Shown here one piece after another: positions 56,303 through 64,000 of a stretch of DNA of 64,000 bases (positions are counted from its first letter, which is position 1; the number at the start of each line of letters is the position of its first letter). Origin of the DNA: Calycina herbarum. Taxonomy: Eukaryota; Ascomycota; Leotiomycetes; Helotiales; Pezizellaceae. Both the position numbers and the translations under genes were made by a program. The stretch spans positions 186,001-250,000 of the forward strand of contig LLEY01000025.1 of the NCBI GenBank assembly GCA_001414485.1, written 5' to 3'. Under the pieces are notes generated by a model. The model saw nothing but the letters and a program-made list of their open reading frames with translations, ran no database searches and was not told the DNA's origin.

Positions 56303-58574
56303 ATGTCTAGAAGACCTGATAACGAGGCGGCGTTTGAGAAAGCCTTTCCTCCTGGTCGCCACGAGCGTCCGCCACGAACCCCTCCAAGAACTCATGAATC
56401 TTCACTGAGGAGTCATGATTATCCACCTAGGAGCTACGAAAATTCCCCAAGAGGCGCGGACTTTCCATTGAGGACCCATAGAAGTCATGAAGAGGTAAGC
56501 GACCGAATTGAACAAAATAGACATCTCTGACCGGTTCTTTAGAAACCAAGAGGCATTGCAAACTCACCTCGAAGTAACGAATTCCCACCCAGAACACCCA
56601 GGAGTCAAGACTATGCATCCGCAAGCCATGGCAGCCATGAATATCCACCAAGAAGTCACGAGTACCCACAAAGAAGCGAGGAAGAGGTATATTACCAAGG
56701 CAAATACAATGAATGAAGCTAATCAGCATCTCAGAAACACGCCGAAGTCGAAATCAAAATAGTGAGGGGAAACGAAGCTTTCAACGAAGCAATGTTGAAA
56801 GAACCTCCTCGCGCTTTCTCATGGGCAACCTTTCAACTATACCTAGCTTGCTTTATCGGATTCTTTTGTGCGACAATGAATGGTTACGATGGGAGTTTGA
56901 TCAATAATCTTCTTCAAAATAAATGGTTCTTGGAGTACTATCATGGAGAGAATGCGGGGATCTGGGCTGGTATCGTGACGTCGATGTACCAGATTGGAGG
57001 TGTTGTTTCTCTTCCTTTTGTTGGGCCGGCTGCGGATAAGTTTGGGAGAAGATTTGGTATGTGGATTGCTTGTCTTATCATCATCATTGGGACAATCATC
57101 CAAGGAGTTGCGACTCGAAGCGAGGGGACGAAGCAATTCATGGGAGGTCGATTCTTGCTTGGGTTTGGTGTCAATATTGCGTCGGCTGCTGGACCAATGT
57201 ACGTTGTGGAGGTATCTCACCCAGCTTATCGTGGGACTGTCACAGCTATCTTCAATTGTTTCTGGTAAGGTGTCCAAAACCATCCGAGATGGAGTCCTTG
57301 TTAATATCGCTTAGGTTTACTGGTTCCATCATCGCAAGTGGGGTTGCTCGTGGAGGAATTCATTTCAACAGCGACACCTCTTGGAGACTGATTATCTGGA
57401 TCCAGATGATGTTTTCAGCTATCATATTCTTTACCGCTTATTTCCTACCAGAGTCTCCAAGGTGGCTGTATGTCAACAGGAAGCCGGAACAAGCCAAAGC
57501 CATGCTCACCAAATTCCACGGAGAAGGCAATCCCGAGAGCGAATGGGTGAAGCTTCAACTTAACGAGTATGAGGAATTGTTGGAGTTGGATGGCGCTGAT
57601 AAGCGGTGGTGGGATTACTCTGCCCTATTCAAGAACCGATCAACATGTTATCGCCTGTTTTGTAACGTGTGCATTTCGATATTTGGGCAATGGGCAGGAA
57701 ATGGTACGTTCATATCAAAACCTCCTTACATGTTGTGCTGATCAAAATAGCTGTTCTCTCCTACTTCCTCGGAAAGGTTCTCGACACCGTAGGAATCCAC
57801 AGTTCAGTCGGCCAGGCTAACGTCACCCTGATAAACAACTGCCAACAATTTATTTTCGCATTGATTGGTGCCAATCTGGTGGATAGAGTCGGTCGTCGAC
57901 CACTTCTTCTGTTTTCCAATATTGGCTGTTGCGTGGTATGGCTGGCAGTTACAGTTTCAACTGCCATCTACACGCAATCTATCCCCGCCTTACCCCCTGG
58001 TGCGGACCCAGATACCAAGTTATACGGAACGAACAAAGCTGCTGGTACCGCTTCACTGGCTTTTATTTTCATCTTTGGTGCTGTGTTCTCGGTCGGTTTT
58101 ACGCCCCTTCAGGCTTTGTATCCTGTGGAAGTTTTGTCTTTCGAGATGCGTGCTAAGGGAATGGGATTCTCTGGGTTTGCGGTTGCTGCTGGTAGGTCAA
58201 GATGTAATCTTGAAAAAAGTGTATGGGGACTTGCTAATAATTATCTCAGCTGGATTACTTAATCAATTCGCATGGCCGGTATCACTCAAGAATATCGGGT
58301 GGCATACTTACATAATTTTCACTGCGTGGTGTGCGATTCAGTCTGTTGTTGTGTACTTTTTCATCCCGGAAACAAAGAATCGTACTGTAAGACACCTATT
58401 CGCATCCCTTTTTCCCGCTAAAGGTTTTTGGTTGGCTTTGAACTGACATGGAAACAGCTCGAAGAACTGGATGAAATTTTCAAATCCAAGAACCCGGTTA
58501 AGGCATCGATTGCGAAGAAGAGATTGGGGTTCGACGCTTATGGAGAAGTTATCAATATCCAGAATCTCGATTGA
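56303..58574 (+). CDS. MFS sugar transporter (lactose permease/hexose type) with repetitive N-terminal extension, 649 aa
   Basis: Proton-coupled sugar uptake across the plasma membrane, substrate unspecified. Exons 56303-56494, 56543-56686, 56735-57264, 57315-57703, 57751-58191, 58250-58386, 58458-58574; introns 47-71 bp and all phases join to 650 codons. Twelve membrane helices are predicted from the spans (FSWATFQLYLACFIGFFCAT, YQIGGVVSLPFVGPAADKFG, ...). Family signatures: DKFGRRFG, GRFLLGFGVNIASAAGPMYV, FLPESPRWLYV, DRVGRRPLLLF and FIPETKNRTLEELDEIF. Before them lies an unusual ~125-residue N-terminus with repeated RTP/PPR and SHEYPPRSHEY-like units encoded in exons 1-2, absent from typical members. 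A conventional protein would start at about MLKEPPRAFSW (56793), so the extension is either real or a wrong start choice. Confidence 0.9.
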
Positions 58575-59728
58575 GATGTGAAAGTCAACGGACGGGGACT
58601 GGATTCTCGTCTTTGTTGATGGAGGAATGGTCTGTCGTTTCTTAATATATGAATTTATGGTATTATGGTGGTATGACAATTTTGCCTTTGCTTGGGTTGG
58701 GAGATGGTTGTATATATCGGATTTTACGTTTACCTTTCCTTCCAATTAGGGGTTTTAAGTAAACCTTTTTAAGTTAATATTCTGAGTTTGAAGGGAAGCA
58801 TTTAAATATCAAATTTCATCAATCTGTCGTGCACTTTTGTGAACAGCGGTTATTCGTAAATATAGCTTGTAAGAATTTCAAGCTTAGGAAAATGGTCATC
58901 TACTCGTCAGCCTTCTTTTAGTATGCCCTGTGCAGGGATGCAAACCAAACAAAAACCAAGTCTCGTTTAACAATTTCAACGGGCAGAAAATTCTGTCACA
59001 GCATGGAACAAGTCACACCCCTGTATAACATTATCTGATTTTGAAGTATAATAAAGGCTAGACTTTAATTATTTCAAGTACTGAAATTAAGCACTATACT
59101 TCGACTTCTACGAGAGACAGGGGATGATGTTTGACTCACTGCTAATATGGCAAATACACTCAGCACTGGAATGTAGAGGACACTCTCGTTCTCCACTTAG
59201 ACAGTGAGTCAAAATTTGATTTTGGATCTGCTGTAGAGTTACCTGCTTTTTATTGAAATTAGTTTCGTTGTTTAAGAAATAAAAATGAGAGTCGCTTTAA
59301 GACCAACTACTGTGTCTCAATACACTCATAAAAGACACTTGGAGAACGGTTACTTGAAAAGAAAGAAGTATAATATTACTAAATTCCTCAAATATAGTGG
59401 AAACAGAGACCTTGGAGCTCATGGTTATTTACTTCTTGATTGCCAGGTCATCAAAGTTTAAGAAAACAGCTACCCTTATTCATAGAACTGGCATCTATTG
59501 ACTGAGAACACTTGAAACAATAACGTTCTCAAAGGAGCCTAAGATTGTCTATAAAAGGCCATCAAAAGGCTTGGGGGTATAATATCTACACACGAACACA
59601 CACCCAAACCACCAAAACACTGAACACCATCAACCTAAAAATAACTTCACAAAACTCTCAACAACCTCTGAACCCCTTTCCAAAACATACAGGCCACTTC
59701 CCAAATTCCTCACCCATCGATTCCAAAG
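58575..59728. other. Intergenic with TATA-box promoter of the small Cys-rich gene
   Basis: AT-rich 58740-59520. TATAAAA at 59550-59556, followed by a C/A-rich stretch 59590-59720 typical of a fungal 5' leader, and then the next ATG at 59729. Confidence 0.55.
59550..59556 (+). promoter_or_regulatory. TATA box
   Basis: TCTATAAAAGGCC, a strong TATA element, 173 bp before the ATG at 59729 with a CA-rich leader in between; consistent with a regulated promoter for the small Cys-rich gene. Confidence 0.6.
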
Positions 59729-59887
59729 ATGTGCGTGGCTTGGTTGAACGAGTATGTCTGTGGCTGTTATGTTACTTATTACGTTCAGTTGTGTAGGAGA
59801 GCTGGGTGGCGGAGACAGGAATGCCTAAGACGGGAGACAAATGAACATATTTATCGGCTGAACGTGCAGTGCCCTAGATGTCGTTAA
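59729..59887 (+). CDS. Small Cys-rich protein, 52 aa
   Basis: MCVAWLNEYVCGCYVTYYVQ is followed by LCRRAGWRRQECLRRETN and ends QCPRCR. Seven cysteines (residues 2, 11, 13, 22, 32, 48, 51) give CxC and terminal CPRC, a pattern seen in short fungal proteins that start with MC and end with CPxC (from general knowledge, unnamed family). Basic and aromatic residues between them suggest metal binding rather than secretion, and there is no signal peptide. The start has context AAAGATGTG, downstream of a TATA box and a CA-rich leader. Intronless. The function is unknown. Confidence 0.6.
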   Translation: MCVAWLNEYVCGCYVTYYVQLCRRAGWRRQECLRRETNEHIYRLNVQCPRCR

Positions 59888-60724
59888 CCAGGTTATAGAT
59901 AAAGATATACCATGAATACCTGTGGTTGCAAGTCAAACTTGGGACGGAGGCTTAGCACTGGAGAAAGTCGTAGCACGAGTCAATCTTATATTTTCACTCT
60001 TCTTACTTTTTCCCAAGCAAGGCGAAATCAAGATTATGTAGAATGGACGTTGTGACAACCTGTGAAAGCGTGTATATTTCTGTGACGCCAGACTCAAGTA
60101 TTGTACAGCCACATGTTAGTCGAGGTTTAAAGGCTGCCTGCTCTACTATCGTCGATATTCTGGGCTCATGTACAAACACTAGGTGAGTCACTAGTCTACC
60201 CTTTTACTCTTAACAAATTCGTTGCTTATATACACATGGTGAAAAAAAGATACGGAATTAGCGAATCCTGAAATGAGTTGTTATAAAAGAGGGTAAACTC
60301 TAGTGGGATATTACGAAGAAGTCAGCTGAGAGTAGATCTCAGGTAAGTCGAGCTCAATGAAGGGTTAGATGGAAACATCCTCGATATAATCGGTACTGGT
60401 ACTATACGGAGCTAGTATACCTTATTCGCCAACTGTACTAATTAAGCGACTACTTTAGATAATTAAAATATTTTAGAATAATCATGTTAATTGATTAACG
60501 TTTAGAGCTCTTCACGTGTATATCCTATAAAGTATAGATCTAAATAACACTTATTTAATTTGATTAATCGGGTATATCTATAATAATTGAACTTAGCAAA
60601 TAAAGTTTAGAGCTCTTTGAAAACTTAGAGTATGAACTACGCGTCTAAATAATTTTCATATAATTTGAGTTTCGAGGTTATCTGGAAAAATTGGTTTAAG
60701 TAAAAAAAGTTTATATTATCTCTA
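59888..60724. other. AT-rich intergenic before the transposon
   Basis: No gene seen. 60400-60720 is very AT-rich. Confidence 0.5.
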
Positions 60725-62605
60725 TAACGTGCATGTATAGCGAACCGGCCAAACAAGCGAACCGGCTAAAATTTTCCACGCTCGCGATTAAAATTGTAGT
60801 AACTCTACTATAACGCCTCTAATTAATTAAAACTACTCGGAAATCTCTTCCTTAGATACTTCTTCTATAATATTATAGGTACGCGTATTATAACCAGTCT
60901 CTCCGCAGTTGCCACAGCGCCGTACACGTGATTCTTCCCTTGGCTTCCGACTACTACTTCTCTTTATTTCCTACATTACCTGCTTACCAACGTCTCTATT
61001 ATCCTATAGGTCCTACGCTTCCTATTAGCTAAGTGATCCTCCTTACTGTAGGCGTGTTTTTTTAGCTCTACAGCGCTTACTTAGTACTTTATTTGCTTAT
61101 CGAAGTCTCTGGTTCTTAGCTTTTAATAGTACTATCTAGTATATTACTTTTAATATACCCTTTATAAACTAGTTAATAGCCTTATAAATAGGGGTTAGAG
61201 AGCTACTTTGGTAGCGGGAAATTCGATCTTTAATAAATATAGTCTATGATAAGGCTTTAGTAGGGTTATTTAGTGTCTAGGAAACCTAAGGCTAAGCGGA
61301 ATACAGGGGGGAGTTTAGAGGCGTTAGCGTCTTTAGCTTAAGATTAAGTGTAGAAATCACACTTTCCGGGTCGAATAGAAGAAGCCTAGCTACTCAGAAC
61401 CCTCCTCGGATATTGCTTTCTATTATTATAATATTAAATATAGCGTAGAAGGCAGGAAAGAAATCATTCTTAGTAATATAGATAATCTAAGCTTATATTA
61501 TATCTTTAATTTACTAACTATATGTCTTTTTTAAAGGGCTAAAACAGCTAACGTCGAGTAGCTGGAGTATATAAGAAGAATAAGCAGGTATATAAAGAGT
61601 AATAATATTATTTTCCTTATAATATTCCTTAAACTCGTTAGAGTAGTAGCTTTTATAGCTGTCGAGGACTAATAGGCAATAACTACTAATAGATTAGGAC
61701 TTAGTATACTTCTTAAAATATCGAATCTAATCTATGCCTTTCTTATATATTATCTAACTATTTTTAGTAATAGCAATTACCTAGTTAAGTAGAAATCTAC
61801 TGTTTTAGTACTAAGAAGCAAGATGATTTTTCATAGTAACAATTATAAATAGTAGAATACTCTAGCCTTAGGCATTAACCCCCTAGATTACTATAACCTA
61901 TTCCCGATTACTAGGCTATACTCTTTTTGCTCTTACACGTCCTTCTAAGCTTATAATAACCATCGTAGTTGAGATAACGCCTATTATAAACCCAGTCTTG
62001 TCAAAGTTATAGATATCTATATCGTAGATTCCGTACTTCGCTACTATGCTTTATATAAGCTTAAACCAGCTACGAATGACTTCTAGGTCTTCGTACTTAG
62101 CTCTCTAGTAGTTGTATTTTTGTTAGAAGCGTGTCTAGAGTTCTAGGCGGCGCTTAACAAAGTTAGAAGCCTAACACGTCCCGATACGTAGCACGTCGCG
62201 TGCTTTAAGAAGTCGATTTACTATATCCTTAACTATAGATATCTGCGGAGGAAATCCTTTTATAGCTAGGTTAAGGATATGTTGAACAAGTACTAATTCC
62301 TCTAGCTTAGTTATTTTCCGTGAATTAGCTAGAATATCGCGTTATAAAGGTATACTAAGTAAACGTCGACCTAGCTTCTAGTAATCTATAGAATAGGTCC
62401 TCGCAGCAGCTCGAGCACGTAAATTTGGGTCTTTTTACATAGCCTAGATGGCTAAGACTAACCGGCTTTCGTTATTTTTCTGAGGCATCGTTCGTTGTAG
62501 AGAAATTTAATATTTAGTAGAGGTGTGGTGGGGGCGCGGGGTTTTGGCCGGTTCGCTTGTTTGGCCGGTTCGCTTGTTTGGCCGGTTCGCTATACATGCA
62601 CGTTA
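60725..62605 (-). mobile_element. Fot1/pogo-type DNA transposon, full length, mutated
   Basis: An 1877-bp element (60727-62603) bounded by inverted repeats starting ACGTGCATGTATAGCGAACC, at least 40 bp identical at both ends, flanked by TA on each side (60725-60726 and 62604-62605), the target dinucleotide of Tc1/mariner/pogo elements. The termini include the unit CGAACCGGCCAAACAAG in tandem, two copies at the left end and three at the right. The size agrees with Fot1 (about 1.9 kb). The transposase lies on the minus strand and is full of stop codons. Confidence 0.92.
60870..62488 (-). pseudogene. Fot1/pogo transposase, degenerate
   Basis: Minus-strand frame beginning MPQKNNESRLVLAI at 62488. 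Readable landmarks in order: LRARAAARTYSIDY (helix-turn-helix), LVLVQHILNLAIKGFPPQIS, IVDIV/VKDIVNRLLKARDVLRIG, RAKYEDLEVIRSWFKLI, IYDIDIYNFDKTGFIIGVIS (first catalytic Asp), LLVLDSYKSYYSNEFKEYY (second Asp), LYIPAYSSYILQLLDVSCF, and near the end RRCGNCGETGYNTRT, the CCHC knuckle usual in fungal Fot1-like enzymes. Several positions that should be Gln are TAG/TAA (for example in AI*AM*KDPN), fitting C-to-T RIP. No active enzyme can be made. Confidence 0.88.
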
Positions 62606-63502
62606 GAACTAATTCGTGAATATATTCACCATAATTTTATTTCGAATTTCTTTTACTCTTAGACAGAATTAGTCAATTCCATGATTGGCAAATACAGCAT
62701 ACCAAAGCAATTATACCCCCAGGGAAATAATTTCAAATAAAGGTCTTGACCTTTCCCACTTAGCAACAGCTTTCTCCTCGTTCGAGGCGCGTGTTTTGCT
62801 TTCGAGATTTAGTGTTGAAAGATATATCTCTATGTTAATTAGGCAAACTGGTTCAAAAAATCTTCGATGGAAAAGGTTAACCAGCTACCAATTTCCCATC
62901 TAATCCTCTGTGACTCTTGTTACGGCCCTCTTATATACCTCTCTCTTGAAATCACATGTTCCGGTGGGGCTTGGCCTTATTTGGTAGTGATAGAGTGGGA
63001 AAATTGTGCATCCTGGATAGGCTACATATATCCGCCTTGGGGGTATCTCTTCGGAACTTAGGTAGTAATGCAATATTATATATCACCTGACCAGAGTTAT
63101 ACTTTGACTTTTTTTGTTGGTCTTTTGGAAAACAAATTGCTATAACTGTCATGAAATTTAGGAGCTAAGCAGGTACAAGTTTGTCACGCAGATTACATAT
63201 TCTATTTGTGACAGTAAATCAATGAGTCCCATGCCTTACTTGTTTCCGACGGGGTGCTTAGCTCTACGTGAAATTGATAGTTATATAGTATTTACTACAG
63301 CAACTTTACTAAATGTTTATACTTCGTCAATTACAGTTTTACCATCTCCCTACTTAATCTTTAAACGTCAAGATCGAGACTATATATTAAGCCCTCTTAT
63401 CCCTTTATTTAGTTTAGAATATCCAAAAGCTCATCTTTAGTCTTCATTATTTCTAATCTCAGTAGGCGAAAACAAAAGTTTGATCTCACGAGTCTACAAA
63501 CA
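62606..63502. other. AT-rich intergenic; relic repeat copy near 62662-62700
   Basis: CAGAATTAGTCAATTCCATGATTGG is closely related to the end of the repeat at about 13360. No gene supported. Confidence 0.45.
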
Positions 63503-63770
63503 ATGGCTGCCAATATCACTCACGAGAAGGAAGCGATTCCTATCGTTATGGATCGGCCGGTACTCTCTAATCACCATTTCATTGGATAGCTAAAGAAAAA
63601 ATCACAGAATGCCGGTTGCCGTGAGAGTGCTATTTGGTGAAGGTGGAAAGGGGTTCGAATACCTTGTAGATATGGATCGCAAAGACGGTGTTTCAATGGA
63701 CGAACCATGAGAACTCAACAAAGAGAGAGCGACAATTCAGAATGTGACGAGGGATTGAACCTGATTTACT
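63503..63770 (+). pseudogene. Broken paralogue of the 214-aa gene at 21651
   Basis: ATG at 63503 opens MAANITHEKEAIPIVMDRPV, then LSNHHFIG and a TAG where the paralogue has Trp (FSESHLVGW at 21651). After a frame change the copy continues LPVRVLFGEGGKGFEYLVDM, then DRKDGVSMDEP, matching IPIKATLSFCMPGRVKYFID..ESNKGVPGKE of the intact gene in order and spacing. Lesions: one stop, one frameshift and a second stop (TGA after MDEP). The rest of the protein is missing. The window ends soon after. Confidence 0.65.
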
Positions 63771-64000
63771 TTAAATCTGATTTGTTGTTATGTATATGTA
63801 CCGCGCACTTTCCTTCCATTTTCACCACTGGTTCACACCCAATAGTAAATTCAAAAATTCCAAAGAGCAAGTAAGTCAAAAAGCATAAGCTGTATACCTG
63901 CGAAATCGAACGAATTCCTGCAATTGATTCATTCGATTGGTAGAGGCTGATCACACAAGTACAAACATACAAACATACACATCGTAAAAGCCCATGTATA

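Overview
This window is nuclear DNA of a filamentous ascomycete (Pezizomycotina). The evidence is short 50-85 bp spliceosomal introns with GTAAGT/GTACGT donors and TACTAAC/CTAAC-like branch sites, fungal-only protein families (fungal-specific transcription factor domain, DUF3716-like and DUF7730-like proteins), and transposon relics whose stop codons look like C-to-T mutation (RIP-like). A Leotiomycetes (Helotiales-type) host is my guess from general gene style, not a demonstrated fact. No tRNA, rRNA or CRISPR locus was found.

Layout. 1-1.45 kb: 3' part of a Tel2 telomere-length/PIKK-cochaperone gene. 1.45-9.1 kb: gene-poor DNA with diverged duplications and, at 7.96-9.1 kb, a dense simple-repeat cluster that leads into an atypical NAD-dependent epimerase (9.2-10.5 kb). 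10.5-13.8 kb: intergenic, with a strongly G/T-skewed stretch. 13.8-16.9 kb: a multi-exon fungal multidomain gene with a Cys cluster and C-terminal membrane segments, apparently disabled. 17.6-20.4 kb: a zinc-cluster-less fungal transcription factor and a convergent short-chain dehydrogenase. 21.65-22.35 kb: an unrecognised 214-aa gene whose broken relative lies at the far end of the window (63.5 kb). 24.0-24.9 kb: an F-box-like/DUF7730-like gene. 26.99 kb: a 51-aa single-membrane-span microprotein with a textbook 5'UTR intron.

28.1-33.5 kb is a compact housekeeping/metabolic block: CDK1 (minus) and an AlkB-type dioxygenase (plus) share a divergent promoter, followed by a seven-exon amidase. 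35.8-37.8 kb: intronless F-box protein. 38-42 kb is transposon-scarred: a Tc1/mariner transposase relic next to a small Cys-rich gene, then a solo LTR with a perfect 5-bp target duplication, then a membrane-protein remnant. 44.5-54.5 kb is a second gene-dense block: a UBZ-like zinc-finger protein, the ribosome-biogenesis factor Rei1 and a HUL4-type HECT ubiquitin ligase with an AZUL finger. 56.3-58.6 kb: an MFS sugar transporter with an unusual repetitive N-terminal extension. 59.7 kb: a 52-aa Cys-rich protein gene behind a TATA box. 60.73-62.60 kb: a complete but mutated Fot1/pogo DNA transposon with TA target duplication and nested terminal repeats. The last kilobase is AT-rich and ends in the broken paralogue.

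The genes do not form one pathway: conserved single-copy genes are separated by AT-rich, transposon-derived patches carrying several low-copy diverged repeats. All exon boundaries given were worked out by hand from splice consensus and reading-frame continuity.
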